Assembly: GCF_022869005.1 (NCBI RefSeq)
Contig: NZ_JALIEA010000017.1
Location: 1-64,000, forward strand
Direction: 5' to 3'
DNA length: 64,000 nt
From: Corynebacterium kalidii
GTDB taxonomy: Bacteria; Actinomycetota; Actinomycetes; Mycobacteriales; Mycobacteriaceae
A model generated the notes under the pieces. That model searched no databases and had not been told where the DNA came from. It saw nothing but the letters and a program-made list of their open reading frames with translations. Below, in pieces: positions 27,695 to 37,387 of the stretch (the first letter of the stretch is position 1; every line of letters begins with the position of its first letter). The position numbers and the translations under genes were made by a program.

Positions 27695-29072
27695 CGCTGG
27701 TGGTGTCCTTTCGGTCGGTGTTCTCGTCGGTGTTCTCGTCGGTGTTCTCGTCGGTGCTGTGGTCGGTGCCGGGGGTGTGGGCACGGGGGTCGGAACCCTC
27801 CGCGCGCTGGACGGCCATGGCGGCGGCGGTGACGGAACCGTCCAGGACCCGGATCCGCAACTGGGACCCGGGTGAGACGTCGTCGACGCTCGTCACCACC
27901 TGGGGTGGGGTGTGGTCACGTGGCAGTACCTGCACCACCGAATAGCCGCGCCGCAGGGTCTGCGACGGTCCGAGCGCGTTGACCTGGGCTTTCAGTGAGG
28001 CGATGCGGGAACGCATGTCCCGGATGGTGATACCGAGGGCCCGGTCGTTGCGCTGCCGGGCCTCGGACACCAGTTCCTGCTGCCGACGGAACGGGAGCAG
28101 CGGATCGGCGAGGACCGGGCGCGACCGCACCGTCGACAGCCCCCGCTGCTCGTTGGCGACCCAGGACCGCAGCGCGCCGCCGGCGCGGGCACGGAGTTCG
28201 GTGACCAACGCGCGCTCGGCGACGACGTCCGGGACGACACGCTTGGCCGCGTCGGTGGGCGTCGCGGCGCGCAGATCGGCGACATTGTCCAGGATCGGGT
28301 TGTCCGGCTCGTGCCCGATGGCGCTGACCACCGGTGTGGTCATCCGGCTGACCTGACGGACCAGCGCCTCCTCCGAGAACGGCAGGAGGTCCTCGACCGA
28401 ACCGCCACCACGGGCGACGATGATCACGTCCACCCGCGGGTCGTCCTCCAGCTGCTGCAGCGCCGCGAGCACCTGGGGGACGGCCTGGGGCCCCTGGACC
28501 GCAGTGTTGACCACCTCGGTCTGCACCGACGGCCACCGGTCGTGGGCGACGGCCAGGACGTCGCGCTCGGCGGCAGAACCCCGGCCGGTGATCAGGCCGA
28601 CCCGGCGGGGCAGGAAAGGCAACGGGCGCTTGAGCCGCGGATCGAAGAGCCCTTCCGCGTCCAGCGCACGTTTCAGCTGTTCCATGCGGGCCAGCAGCTC
28701 ACCGACACCCACATGCTGGACCCGTGACACCCACAGCGAGAACGACCCGCGCCCGGAGTAGTAGGCGGGCTTGCCGTAGACCACCACCCGGTCGCCGTTC
28801 TTCAACGGGGTGGGCATGGACCGCAGCATCGAAGTGGCGCAGGTCAGTGGGATGGACTGGTCCTTCTCCACGTCGCGCAGGGTGATGTAGGACAGCTTCC
28901 AGGACGGCTTCATGTTGACCTGGGTGATCTGCCCCTCCACCCACAGGTGTCCGAGACGCTCGATCCACCCCTTCACCTTGTCGTTGACGACGTGGACCGG
29001 CCACGGGGACTCCGAGGTGGTCGGTGACGGCGGCGCCCCGGACGGCGGCGAGGCAGGCGAAGCATCTGACAT
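27687..29072 (-). CDS. xseA: Exodeoxyribonuclease VII large subunit
   Basis: Catalytic subunit of ExoVII, 461 residues from the ATG at 29072. An N-terminal OB-fold (about 20-115, [23 protein letters not shown]) precedes the nuclease domain with [32 protein letters not shown] and [26 protein letters not shown] (29085-29080) sits seven bases before the start. The last residues are an acidic tail built from repeated Thr-Asp-Glu-Asn units, coded by a 12-bp tandem repeat. Divergent from ispH. Confidence 0.95.
   Translation of the reverse strand: MSDASPASPPSGAPPSPTTSESPWPVHVVNDKVKGWIERLGHLWVEGQITQVNMKPSWKLSYITLRDVEKDQSIPLTCATSMLRSMPTPLKNGDRVVVYGKPAYYSGRGSFSLWVSRVQHVGVGELLARMEQLKRALDAEGLFDPRLKRPLPFLPRRVGLITGRGSAAERDVLAVAHDRWPSVQTEVVNTAVQGPQAVPQVLAALQQLEDDPRVDVIIVARGGGSVEDLLPFSEEALVRQVSRMTTPVVSAIGHEPDNPILDNVADLRAATPTDAAKRVVPDVVAERALVTELRARAGGALRSWVANEQRGLSTVRSRPVLADPLLPFRRQQELVSEARQRNDRALGITIRDMRSRIASLKAQVNALGPSQTLRRGYSVVQVLPRDHTPPQVVTSVDDVSPGSQLRIRVLDGSVTAAAMAVQRAEGSDPRAHTPGTDHSTDENTDENTDENTDRKDTTSDE
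27715..27750 (-). repeat. 12-bp tandem repeat in xseA tail
   Basis: Three exact copies of tcggtgttctcg and a degenerate fourth, in frame within the 3' end of xseA, encoding (Thr-Asp-Glu-Asn)n. In-frame slippage would change tail length without breaking the gene. Confidence 0.8.
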
Positions 29073-29079
29073 GGCTCTG

Positions 29080-29100
29080 ATTGTAGAGGTCGGATAGCAT
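29080..29100. promoter_or_regulatory. Divergent leaderless promoters of xseA and ispH
   Basis: TACAAT (29085-29080, leftward) is seven bases from the xseA ATG, and TAGCAT (29095-29100, rightward) is seven bases from the ispH ATG at 29108. The two -10 boxes are nine bases apart, so the two promoters overlap closely and may interfere with each other. Confidence 0.65.
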
Positions 29101-29107
29101 GGGTGGC

Positions 29108-30142
29108 ATGACTGAGGCTTCACCTGTGGATAACTTCACCACAACCGCCCCCACGACCACCCTCGACCACCCGCAGGGCGCCGCCGGCGACGGTGACGCC
29201 AAGCGGGTACTCCTGGCCGCACCCCGCGGCTACTGCGCTGGCGTCGACCGGGCCGTCGAGACCGTGGAGAAGGCACTCGAGAAGCACGGTGCCCCGCTCT
29301 ACGTCCGCAAGGAGATCGTGCACAACAAGCACGTGGTCTCCACCTTCGAGTCCCGCGGCGTGATCTTCGTCGACGAGACCACCGAGGTGCCCGAGGGCGC
29401 CAACGTGGTCTTCTCGGCGCACGGTGTCTCCCCGCAGGTGCACCAGGAGGCGAAACTCCTGAACCTGCGCACCTTCGACGCCACCTGCCCGCTGGTCACC
29501 AAGGTGCACAACGAGGTCAAGCGGTTCACGAAGCAGGGGTACCAGATCGTCCTCATCGGCCACCACGGCCACGAGGAGGTCGAAGGGACCGCCGGGGAGG
29601 CGCCGGACGACGTCCACCTCGTCGACGGCAAGGAGGACGTGGACGCCCTCGAGTTCCCCGAGGGCACCAAACTGATATGGCTGTCCCAGACCACCCTGAG
29701 CGTGGACGAGACGATGCGGACCGTCAAACTGCTGCAGGAGAAGTTCCCGCACATCGAGACCCCGCCCAGCGACGACATCTGCTACGCCACCCAGAACCGC
29801 CAGGTCGCGGTCAAGGCGATCGCGCCGAAGGTGGAGCTGATGATCGTGGTCGGTTCGCAGAACTCGTCGAACTCGAAGCGGCTCGTCGAGGTCGCCCTCC
29901 AGCACGGGACGAAGGAGTCCTACCTGGTCGACTACGCCGAGCAGGTGGACCCCGCCTGGTTCGACGGCGTGACCTCCGTGGGTGTCACCTCGGGGGCCTC
30001 GGTTCCGGAACTGCTGGTGCGTGGTGTGCTCGACCTGTTGGCGGAGCACGGCTTCTCCAGCATCGAGGAAGTCACCACCGCCACCGAGGACCTGGTGTTC
30101 TCCCTGCCACGCGAACTCCGTCCCGCCCGCAACGCCAGCTGA
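29108..30142 (+). CDS. ispH: 4-hydroxy-3-methylbut-2-enyl diphosphate reductase
   Basis: Last enzyme of the MEP isoprenoid pathway, making IPP and DMAPP. The [4Fe-4S] ligands are Cys43 ([12 protein letters not shown]), Cys127 (DATCPLV) and Cys225 ([10 protein letters not shown]). The product has 344 residues, with a Thr/Pro-rich start of about 30. The ATG at 29108 is preferred over the ATG at 29099 because the latter lies inside the TAGCAT -10. It supplies substrate for the prenyl transferase at 11 kb. Confidence 0.96.
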   Translation: MTEASPVDNFTTTAPTTTLDHPQGAAGDGDAKRVLLAAPRGYCAGVDRAVETVEKALEKHGAPLYVRKEIVHNKHVVSTFESRGVIFVDETTEVPEGANVVFSAHGVSPQVHQEAKLLNLRTFDATCPLVTKVHNEVKRFTKQGYQIVLIGHHGHEEVEGTAGEAPDDVHLVDGKEDVDALEFPEGTKLIWLSQTTLSVDETMRTVKLLQEKFPHIETPPSDDICYATQNRQVAVKAIAPKVELMIVVGSQNSSNSKRLVEVALQHGTKESYLVDYAEQVDPAWFDGVTSVGVTSGASVPELLVRGVLDLLAEHGFSSIEEVTTATEDLVFSLPRELRPARNAS

Positions 30143-30147
30143 CGCCG

Positions 30148-30187
30148 CACACCCCGGGGCCCGTCGTGTGACGGACCCCGGGGTGTG
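30148..30187. terminator. Bidirectional terminator after ispH
   Basis: An 18-bp stem with one mismatch (30148-30165 with 30170-30187) and a four-base loop, starting CACACCCCGGGG. It separates ispH from the convergent DUF6542 gene. Confidence 0.85.
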
Positions 30188-30228
30188 GTGGCACCGGGGG
30201 AGGGGACGGGCTGGTCCGCCCGGCCAGG

Positions 30229-31017
30229 TCAGTCCATGTCGAGGGGACGGTCCTGGCTGCGTGAGCGCCGCCGTCGGCTCGCTTCGCGCAGTTCGGCGGC
30301 GGTACGCGTGCGGCTTTCCGGGACCTCCGGGGTCTCCGAAGGCTCGGTGGCCGTGGGCCGGGCTTCCGGGGCCGGGCGGTAGGCCCGTGTCACCGGCTGA
30401 CTACGTTCGGGACGCTCAGTGTGCTCAGCGCGCTCGGTACGCATCGGCCGGTCGGGCCGCTCGTCCCGTTCCGCCCGCGCGGCGCGGCGGGGCCGTTCGG
30501 CGTCCGGCGCCCGCTCGACATCGCGTACCCGTGCGTTGAGACGCTGGTTGTCCTGTTCGGCGGCGTTGAGCTGGCGGCGACGCGCGTGGTTGCGCTGACG
30601 TTGGTTCCGGATAACCGTGGCGTCGATACGTTGCCGTGCCACGGCGAGGACCAGGCAGATGACGAAGGTCACCGCCAGCCAGAGGAACTTCTCGATCGCC
30701 GGATACGCGACGGTGATCAGTGTCGCTTTGAAATTCGACCCCGCTGCAGAGGACGAGCCACCCAGGAGCCCGGCAGTGGTGACGCCGAAGAACCAGTACA
30801 CGGGCAACATCACGACGGTGAGGAACAGGCCGCGCAGCTCGACCAGTGCGGTGCACACGATCGCCGAGATGGCGAAGAGGACGGTGTAGGAGGTCCCGAC
30901 CCCGCCGAGGACGATTCCCGTGAGCACCACGGCCACCATCACCAGCAGGGGCGCCCATACCGGGATGAGGCCCCTGCGGTTCAACGGTGCGGACTCGTCA
31001 GTCGTGTCAGAAGTCAC
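30229..31017 (-). CDS. DUF6542 membrane protein
   Basis: Protein of 262 residues with about four hydrophobic helices in the first 140 residues (VWAPLLVMVAVVLTGIVLGG onward), then a highly charged Arg/Glu/Pro-rich cytosolic tail from about 145 to the end. The GTG at 31017 follows TAACAT (31031-31026) by eight bases, supporting a leaderless start. The location beside ispH and ychF is conserved in mycobacteria (Rv1111c). Function unknown. Confidence 0.78.
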   Translation of the reverse strand: MTSDTTDESAPLNRRGLIPVWAPLLVMVAVVLTGIVLGGVGTSYTVLFAISAIVCTALVELRGLFLTVVMLPVYWFFGVTTAGLLGGSSSAAGSNFKATLITVAYPAIEKFLWLAVTFVICLVLAVARQRIDATVIRNQRQRNHARRRQLNAAEQDNQRLNARVRDVERAPDAERPRRAARAERDERPDRPMRTERAEHTERPERSQPVTRAYRPAPEARPTATEPSETPEVPESRTRTAAELREASRRRRSRSQDRPLDMD

Positions 31018-31039
31018 GGGCGCTGATGTTACCCGATCC

Positions 31040-32641
31040 TCACGACTGCTTCGAAGCAGAGCCGTCACTCGGCTTGTCGTCCTTACCGTCCTTACCGTCC
31101 TTACCGTCCTTACTGTCCTTGTCGTCGGGCAGGAGAGGAGCGAGGAAGCGGCTGAACGGCTTCGGCTCGCCGGACTCGTCACTGGTCAGCGACTTCCGCC
31201 AGTCCTGCCACCGCTGGGCGGCCTGCTCGCGCTGGGCGCCTGTCTGTTTACCCGCAGAGGTGGCGAAGTCGATGTCGGCGGAGTGCTTCTCGCCGGTGGC
31301 CAGGTCGGTGAGGTCGCCCATGTAGCGGAAGATCTCGGTGATCATCGCGGCCACCGGCACGGCGAGGAAGGCACCGATGATGCCGAAGAGGCCACCGCCG
31401 ACGGTGACCGACAACAGGACGACCACGGCGTGCATCTTCATCGCCCGGGACTGGAGCACCGGCTGCAGCACATTGCCCTCGAGCTGCTGGACGGCCAGCA
31501 CGATACCCAGGACGATGAGCGCGGTGGTGAATCCGTTGGCGACCAACGCGACAAGCACCGCCAGTGCGCCGGCGGTGAAGGCACCGACGATGGGGATGAA
31601 CCCACCGAAGAAGGTGATGATCGCCAGGGGGCCCCAGAGCGGGACATTCATGATCACCAGGCCGAGACCGATGAAGAAGGCGTCGATGAAACTGACGATG
31701 GCCTGGGTTCGGATGAAGCCGCCGAGGGTGTTCCAGCACCGGGTCAGGACCTCTGTGAGGTGCCAGCCGACACGGCGGCCGGTGATGCGGCGGACCATCG
31801 GCAGGAACTTCTCGCCGTCCTTCAGGAAGAAGAACGTCAGCACCAACATGACGAAGAGGGTGATGGCAGCCGAGGTCACCGCGGAGACACCGGTGATGGC
31901 GGTCTGCGTGATCTGGTCGGTCTGGTCCTGGACCCAGCTGGTGGCCTGGTCGATCATGTTGTCGATCTGGTCGCTCTGCAGGTTCAGCGGGGGACCGGCC
32001 ACCCATTCCTGAATCTGCTCCACGCCTTGGGCGCCGCTGTTGACCAGCTCGGGGATCTGCTTGGACACGCTCGGGGCGATCGCGGCGATGATGCCGCCGA
32101 TCACGGCGAAGAACAGGATGATGGTCAGCAGTACCGCGAGCGCATTGGGTACGTGGCCCTTACGCAGCAGCCGTACGACCGGCCACAGGACGGTGCAGAC
32201 GATGATCGCCAGGATGACCGGCAGGATACCGGTCCAGAGGCCGGAGAGGGCAAAGCCCAGGACCCAGAGGGCCGCGGCGATGACCAGGAACCGCAGGCTC
32301 CAGCCGGCGGCCCAGCGGGCGGACGTACCGAGGACTTCGGCGCGGTCCCGGATCTCGTCGCCGGGGCCGACGCTCTTGTCGGACTGCAGGACAGCGGACT
32401 GGTCGTCGGGTTCCTGCATGGCCGGATCGTCCTCCAGGAAGATGGCGTCGGGTGCCGGCTGTGATGGGCCGGTGGGTTCCTCCCCGGGCAGGGGGAGCGA
32501 GGACTCGGGGTCCATACGCCCCGAGCCCATCAGGATGTCGGCGAAGTCCCGGCCGTCGACGACGTCGCGCGGGTCGGGCCTGTCGGGTCCGTCCGAGGAG
32601 GACCCGTTCGTGTTCTTGGAATCACTGCTCACAGGACCCAT
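31040..32641 (-). CDS. AI-2E family transporter
   Basis: Membrane protein of 533 residues from the ATG at 32641 (a GTG at 32632 is also possible). The long acidic N-terminus (about 120 residues) is followed by about eight helices with the AI-2E/UPF0118 features GPLAIITFFGGFIPIVGAF and VVLLSVTVGGGLFGIIGAFLAVPVAA. Family members include putative autoinducer-2 exporters and sodium/proton antiporters, so the substrate here is open. The C-terminus carries Lys-Asp-Gly repeats. Position matches Rv1101c. Confidence 0.85.
   Translation of the reverse strand: MGPVSSDSKNTNGSSSDGPDRPDPRDVVDGRDFADILMGSGRMDPESSLPLPGEEPTGPSQPAPDAIFLEDDPAMQEPDDQSAVLQSDKSVGPGDEIRDRAEVLGTSARWAAGWSLRFLVIAAALWVLGFALSGLWTGILPVILAIIVCTVLWPVVRLLRKGHVPNALAVLLTIILFFAVIGGIIAAIAPSVSKQIPELVNSGAQGVEQIQEWVAGPPLNLQSDQIDNMIDQATSWVQDQTDQITQTAITGVSAVTSAAITLFVMLVLTFFFLKDGEKFLPMVRRITGRRVGWHLTEVLTRCWNTLGGFIRTQAIVSFIDAFFIGLGLVIMNVPLWGPLAIITFFGGFIPIVGAFTAGALAVLVALVANGFTTALIVLGIVLAVQQLEGNVLQPVLQSRAMKMHAVVVLLSVTVGGGLFGIIGAFLAVPVAAMITEIFRYMGDLTDLATGEKHSADIDFATSAGKQTGAQREQAAQRWQDWRKSLTSDESGEPKPFSRFLAPLLPDDKDSKDGKDGKDGKDDKPSDGSASKQS
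31081..31125 (-). repeat. 9-bp tandem repeat in AI-2E gene tail
   Basis: Five 9-bp units, the first three identical (ccttaccgt) and two degenerate, in frame near the 3' end of the AI-2E-type gene. They encode a Lys-Asp-Gly/Ser run in the cytosolic tail. Confidence 0.8.
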
Positions 32642-32684
32642 TGTGCACGACTCGTGGTCCGCCGTCACCGGGACGGGCGGGAAC

Positions 32685-32864
32685 TCACCCCTCGGGGTGG
32701 GACGACGCGTGGACGACGAGCGTCTCGTCGTCGGTGCCGGGGGCGGTGCCGAGTTCCCCGGACTCCTCGTCGGAGTGGTTCTTGAGGTTGACGGCGGCCA
32801 CGACGAGGCCACCCCACAGGAAGACCATGAACAGGACCATCATGATGATTGCCGTGGTGCTCAT
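32685..32864 (-). CDS. metS: NSS transporter small subunit, MetS type
   Basis: A 59-residue protein beginning MSTTAIIMMVLFMVFLWGGL: one transmembrane helix (about 5-27) and an acidic tail. The ATG at 32864 overlaps the metP stop (ATGA), so it is translationally coupled. In C. glutamicum MetP works with the small MetS subunit in methionine and alanine uptake; size, helix and position agree. It is easily missed because of its size. Confidence 0.85.
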   Translation of the reverse strand: MSTTAIIMMVLFMVFLWGGLVVAAVNLKNHSDEESGELGTAPGTDDETLVVHASSHPEG

Positions 32865-34510
32865 CGGTTCGCTCCTTCGGGTCGGAGGGAGGAGGCTGCT
32901 GCGAGGGGGTTGGCAGCTCCCCGGGCGCGGCCACCGGGAGGTACGCCGAAGTCGGAGCCGGGGGGTCCGTCCAGGACCAGCGACGTGCGCCGGAACGGGA
33001 CGAAGTGCATGGCCACCCCGGCCTGGGCGATGACGATGAGCACCAGCCAGCCCCAGGTGAAGACCTGGTTGGTGGCGTATCCGCCGTAGCCTTCCGAAAG
33101 GAGCGTCCCGAGCTCGCTGAGCAGGGTGAAGGTGAGGATCACGGAGGTGACGTACATCAGGAACGTCCGCCAGGTCGGTCCGACCTTGAACGAGGAGACG
33201 GCGTTGAGGTGCTGTTCCAGCTCGTTGATGCGCATAGTCAGGACACCGACGACGATGATGGCGATCAGAGCGGCGAGGACGATGCCGATGTTGTTGGTGA
33301 ACTTGTCCATGATGTCCAGGGTCACCAGGCCGCTGGTTGCGGAGAACGCCAGGATCGACAGCACGGCCATCGGGATGCCCACCGACAGGGTGGCGACACG
33401 GCGGGGCAGGTCGAACTTGTCACGCACGGCGGACGAGACGACCTCGACGATGGAGATCAGTGAGGTGACACCCGCGATGGCCAGGCTGGCGAAGAACAGG
33501 ATGCCGAAGATCTCGCCGGCCGGCATCTCGTTGATGATCGTCGGGAAGGCCTCGAAGGCCAGTCCGATGCCGGAGGTGGCGACCTCGCTCACCGGGATTC
33601 CGGAGGCTGCCGACATGAAGCCCAGTGCGGCGAAGACACCGATACCGGCGAGGACCTCGAAGGAGGAGTTCGCGAAGGCGGTGACCAGGCCGGTGCTGGT
33701 CAGGTTGGACCGCGGCTTCAGGTACGAGGAGTAGGTGATCATGATGCCGAAACCGATCGACAGGGAGAAGAAGATCTGCCCGTAGGCGGCGATCCACACC
33801 GAGGCGTCGGTCAAGGCACTCCAGTCCGGGGTGAACAGGGCGTCCAGGCCGGTGGCGGCGCCGTCGAGGAACAGCGCGCGGACGACCATGACCAGGAACA
33901 GGACCAGGAGCAGGGGGATGAAGACGACGTTGAGACGTCCGATTCCCTTGCTCACGTCCAGGACCAGGGTGCCCAGCACCACGGCCCAGACCACGATCAT
34001 CGTGATCAGGACCGGCATCACGAAGCTCCCGGAGAAGACGGTGTCGGTCTCCGCCTGGAGGAATTCGCCGGAGAAGTAGTCGCCGGGGTTCTCGCCCCAC
34101 CCCTTGGTGAAGGACTTCATCGTGTACAGCAGTGCCCAGCCGACGATGGCGGCGTAGTAGACGGCGATGAAGAAGGAGATGCCGGCCTGGAACCAGCCGA
34201 GGATCTCGGCGCGGGGATGGATGCGCCGGAAGACCAGCGGTGCCGAACCACGGAAACGGTGGCCGAGTGCGAAAAACATCCACAGCAGGGGGATACCTGC
34301 CGTGAGCAGTGCGACCATGTACGGGACGAGGAATGCGCCGCCGCCTGACTCATAGGCGACGTAGGGGAATCGCCAGATGTTCCCGAGACCGACGGCCGAA
34401 CCGATGGCGGCGAAGAGGAACAGGGCCCGCGAGTTGAACGTGTCGCGGGTGACCTTTCCGTCTTTGCCGTCGGCTCCGACCTGCGGCCCGGATGAAGCGT
34501 CTGCAGACAT
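32861..34510 (-). CDS. metP: Sodium-dependent methionine/alanine transporter
   Basis: Neurotransmitter:sodium symporter family protein of 549 residues with about 12 helices. The family signature AAIGSAVGLGNIWRFPYVAYE (20 residues of it at about 35-54) in helix 1 binds sodium and substrate. The first 25 residues are cytosolic, polar. The 3' end is coupled to metS. The name follows the C. glutamicum MetPS system; exact amino-acid specificity is inferred. Confidence 0.88.
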   Translation of the reverse strand: MSADASSGPQVGADGKDGKVTRDTFNSRALFLFAAIGSAVGLGNIWRFPYVAYESGGGAFLVPYMVALLTAGIPLLWMFFALGHRFRGSAPLVFRRIHPRAEILGWFQAGISFFIAVYYAAIVGWALLYTMKSFTKGWGENPGDYFSGEFLQAETDTVFSGSFVMPVLITMIVVWAVVLGTLVLDVSKGIGRLNVVFIPLLLVLFLVMVVRALFLDGAATGLDALFTPDWSALTDASVWIAAYGQIFFSLSIGFGIMITYSSYLKPRSNLTSTGLVTAFANSSFEVLAGIGVFAALGFMSAASGIPVSEVATSGIGLAFEAFPTIINEMPAGEIFGILFFASLAIAGVTSLISIVEVVSSAVRDKFDLPRRVATLSVGIPMAVLSILAFSATSGLVTLDIMDKFTNNIGIVLAALIAIIVVGVLTMRINELEQHLNAVSSFKVGPTWRTFLMYVTSVILTFTLLSELGTLLSEGYGGYATNQVFTWGWLVLIVIAQAGVAMHFVPFRRTSLVLDGPPGSDFGVPPGGRARGAANPLAAASSLRPEGANR

Positions 34511-34679
34511 GTGCGTGGGCCTCCGGGGTCTAGTTGTGGCAGGTGAACTGTAGGAATTGAATCTATCCTAGGTTGCCACCATGCTTCCAGGAAACGCACA
34601 GCCGGTGGGAAACGTGGTGGGGAGGTCGTGTCGCGGGGTGGGCGTCGGGCCGGTGGTGCCACCGGTTAGGATGGGGCGC

Positions 34680-35765
34680 GTGACCCTTACTCTCGGAATC
34701 GTCGGCCTGCCCAATGTCGGTAAGTCCACGCTGTTCAATGCCCTGACCCGCAACGACGTCCTCGCGGCGAACTACCCCTTCGCCACCATCGAGCCGAACG
34801 TCGGCCTCGTCGAGCTCCCGGACCCGCGGCTGGACCGGTTGGCGGAGATCTACTCGTCCGAGCGGATCCTCCCGGCCACGGTGTCCTTCGTCGACATCGC
34901 CGGCATCGTCAAGGGTGCGTCCGAAGGCGAGGGCATGGGTAACGCCTTCCTCGCGAACATCCGCGAGGCGGACGCGATCTGCCAGGTGGTACGCGCCTTC
35001 TCCAACGACGACGTGATCCACGTCGACGGCCGTGTCGACCCGGCCACGGACATCTCCGTGATCGAGACGGAGCTCATCCTCGCTGACCTGCAGACCGTGG
35101 AGAAGGCCGTGCCGCGGCTGGAGAAGGAAGGACGCAAGGACCGCGACAAGGCGGACCAGGCCACCGCCGCGAAGCAGGCGCAGGCGATCCTCGAGGACGG
35201 TCGCACGCTGTACTCGGCGTCGGTCTCCGGGGAGTTCGACCTTGCCGCGGTGCGCGAGCTCCACCTGATGACGGCGAAGCCCTTCCTGTACGTCTTCAAT
35301 GCCGACGAGGCGGTTCTCACCGACGAGGCACGTCAGAAGGAACTGCGCGACCTGGTGGCGCCGGCGGACTGCGTCTTCCTGGACGCGGCGACCGAGGCGG
35401 AGCTGCTCGAGCTCGACGACGAGGAAGCGGCGGAGCTGCTGGCCTCGGTGGGGCAGGACGAGCCGGGGCTGCAGACGCTGGCCAAGGCCGGGTTCGCGAC
35501 CCTAGGTCTGCAGACCTACCTGACCGCCGGCCCGAAGGAGGCGCGTGCCTGGACGATCCCGCAGGGCGCGACGGCGCCGCAGGCCGCCGGTGTGATCCAC
35601 ACCGACTTCGAGCGCGGCTTCATCAAGGCCGAGATCGTCGGTTTCGCCGATCTCGATGAGTTCGGCTCCGTCGCCGAGGCCCGCAACCACGGGAAGGTCC
35701 GCCAGGAGGGCAAGGACTACGTGATGCAGGACGGCGACGTGGTGGAGTTCCGTTTCAACGTGTAG
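34680..35765 (+). CDS. ychF: Redox-regulated ATPase YchF
   Basis: Universally conserved Obg-family P-loop protein that prefers ATP and binds ribosomes. G1 GLPNVGKST is at residues 9-17, then DIAGIVKGASEGEGMGNAFL (G3 region) and a C-terminal TGS domain (from about 275, LQTYLTAGPKEARAW). The GTG at 34680 follows TAGGAT (34667-34672) by seven bases and yields 361 residues, the normal length; upstream open frame is rejected. Confidence 0.95.
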   Translation: MTLTLGIVGLPNVGKSTLFNALTRNDVLAANYPFATIEPNVGLVELPDPRLDRLAEIYSSERILPATVSFVDIAGIVKGASEGEGMGNAFLANIREADAICQVVRAFSNDDVIHVDGRVDPATDISVIETELILADLQTVEKAVPRLEKEGRKDRDKADQATAAKQAQAILEDGRTLYSASVSGEFDLAAVRELHLMTAKPFLYVFNADEAVLTDEARQKELRDLVAPADCVFLDAATEAELLELDDEEAAELLASVGQDEPGLQTLAKAGFATLGLQTYLTAGPKEARAWTIPQGATAPQAAGVIHTDFERGFIKAEIVGFADLDEFGSVAEARNHGKVRQEGKDYVMQDGDVVEFRFNV

Positions 35766-35802
35766 CCCAGGAAGTCCCGGCGCCCGGGCAGCTCCCGTGA
35801 TC

Positions 35803-36402
35803 TCAGAAGAGCTGTAGCCCGGTGTCCCGCTTGCGTGCCGACCACGCGAGGACGTAGGGCGAGTCGCCGGCCTCCCTGGTCCCGATCACGTGGTAGGGGG
35901 TGAGCTGGAACTGCCGGGCGAAGCTCCGAACGACCTTGACACCCACCGTGGTGTCGACGACCCGGCAGAACAGGTTGAGGACGGTACCGGCGAGATCGCA
36001 GGCGTCCGGCGGGGTGCCGCCGATGTCATTGCCGTCGACATGGCCGACCCCGTGCCACCCGAGGTGCTGGTCGAGCGCTTCCTGCCCCTCGTCGAGGAGG
36101 CGGCGGTCGTCCGGATGCGAGAAGTCGGGGGAGCAGGTCCAGCACTGGAGGACGAGCCATCCGTGGTCCGGGCCGGGGACCTCGTGGAAACCGTCGTCCT
36201 CGGCATGTTCCCTGAATGTGCGGAGGAAGTCGGCGGCTGTCTGTTTGTCGGGCCACGTGCGGCTGCGGGTCGGGTGGAACCGTGACTTTCCGCGCGTGCC
36301 GACCTTACCGTGGTGGGTGTGGACGCCCCCGTTCTCGGTCCATGCCTCGCGGTAGTGCAGGGCACCGTCGTCGTCGCGCATGTATAGCTTGATCATCGCC
36401 AT
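35803..36402 (-). CDS. WGR-like domain protein, unknown
   Basis: Soluble protein of about 199 residues from the ATG at 36402 (ATGs at 36411 and 36396 also fit). The N-terminus (MIKLYMRDDDGALHYREAW, then HHGKVGTRGKSRFHP) resembles a WGR domain, a small module often found near nucleic-acid enzymes. The rest (LVLQCWTCSPDFSHPDDRRLL) is not recognised. It is convergent with ychF. Function unknown. Confidence 0.6.
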   Translation of the reverse strand: MAMIKLYMRDDDGALHYREAWTENGGVHTHHGKVGTRGKSRFHPTRSRTWPDKQTAADFLRTFREHAEDDGFHEVPGPDHGWLVLQCWTCSPDFSHPDDRRLLDEGQEALDQHLGWHGVGHVDGNDIGGTPPDACDLAGTVLNLFCRVVDTTVGVKVVRSFARQFQLTPYHVIGTREAGDSPYVLAWSARKRDTGLQLF

Positions 36403-36639
36403 GCAGTCCATTCTTCCCCAAGCCACGTGCCCGGAACGGGAGATCGAGCGGTGAGGTGCGTGTCGGGGCTCCTGTCGTGGCAGCGAGAGTGTTCCTGGGA
36501 GGGCGGGGAAGCACGAGATGAGAAAATGGTGAGTTATTAGTGTAATGAAAGGGAATCTGAATCCGTTTCCACTGATGACCGCTTGCTGTCGGAACATCTG
36601 GACCGACTGCACCCGCTCCATCTGAAAGGCTGATGTCCC

Positions 36640-37329
36640 GTGCACGCTCGTCGAACCACCCGTCTCGCAGTCCCTGTCGCCGCCGTGATGGGGGTGGCCC
36701 TGATCCTCTCGTCCTGTTCCTCCGATTCCTCTGATTCCTCTGGTGATACAGACGGGCGCGCATCAGCTGCGACCGCCGCCGAGACGACCGCCGCGGAGGC
36801 TCCCGCCGGAGACGACGCGACTGACGGGGAGGAGACCGGTGACGACGAAGGGCCTGCGGTCGCTACCGCAGGCGACGGCATCGTCGTCCCGCTCGGTGAG
36901 ACCATCGAAGACGTCGACATGGGTGACACGATCGAGGTGGTCTCGGTTGTCCGTGACTTCAACTCTCCGGGGCAGGCGGACCTTGTCGCCGACGGTGGGG
37001 AGGTCGTCCTTGTCGAGGTCGTCGTGAACACGGGCACCGAGTTCGGGGGCCTGGTCTCCGCCGGGAACTTCAGGATCTCCTGGGACGAGGGCGCTGATTT
37101 CTGGCGTAACAAGACCCGGATGGTTGAGGACGACATGGAGGCCGCGGGCTACACGCCGTTCGACGATGTCTCCCGTCGGGACGGTGAAGGTAGTGGCTGG
37201 ATGGCTTTCCTGGTCGAGGAGCGCGCCGAGACCTACCTGATGGAGTACTCACGGTCCGGTGCGAAGGTCATCGGTTCGGACGACACCATCGACGAGTTCA
37301 CGACCGAGTTCGAGATCCCGGGTGCCTGA
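36640..37329 (+). CDS. Secreted lipoprotein, unknown
   Basis: Lipoprotein of 229 residues. A signal peptide with lipobox ILSSC (Cys near residue 26) is followed by Ser/Asp repeats and an acidic, Thr/Ala-rich linker to about residue 75. The remaining domain (IEDVDMGDTIEVVSVV onward) has the beta-rich look of DUF4352-type domains. The GTG at 36640 follows AAAGG by ten bases. The AT-rich stretch at about 36525-36560 upstream probably holds the promoter. Confidence 0.75.
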   Translation: MHARRTTRLAVPVAAVMGVALILSSCSSDSSDSSGDTDGRASAATAAETTAAEAPAGDDATDGEETGDDEGPAVATAGDGIVVPLGETIEDVDMGDTIEVVSVVRDFNSPGQADLVADGGEVVLVEVVVNTGTEFGGLVSAGNFRISWDEGADFWRNKTRMVEDDMEAAGYTPFDDVSRRDGEGSGWMAFLVEERAETYLMEYSRSGAKVIGSDDTIDEFTTEFEIPGA

Positions 37330-37387
37330 CCGCGCCTCTGTGGTGCCCGCGTCCTACGGACACACCCGGTCGGTACGCTCGTGTGGC

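Noticed and set aside
31081..31125. Short regular repeats considered as a CRISPR-like array
   Set aside because: Units are 9 bp with no spacers and keep the coding frame; simple tandem repeat. No CRISPR array or cas gene was seen in the window.
30920..32464. Rightward 514-codon open frame
   Set aside because: Antisense to the AI-2E and DUF6542 genes; low-complexity Asp/Glu/Gly/His sequence, no motifs.
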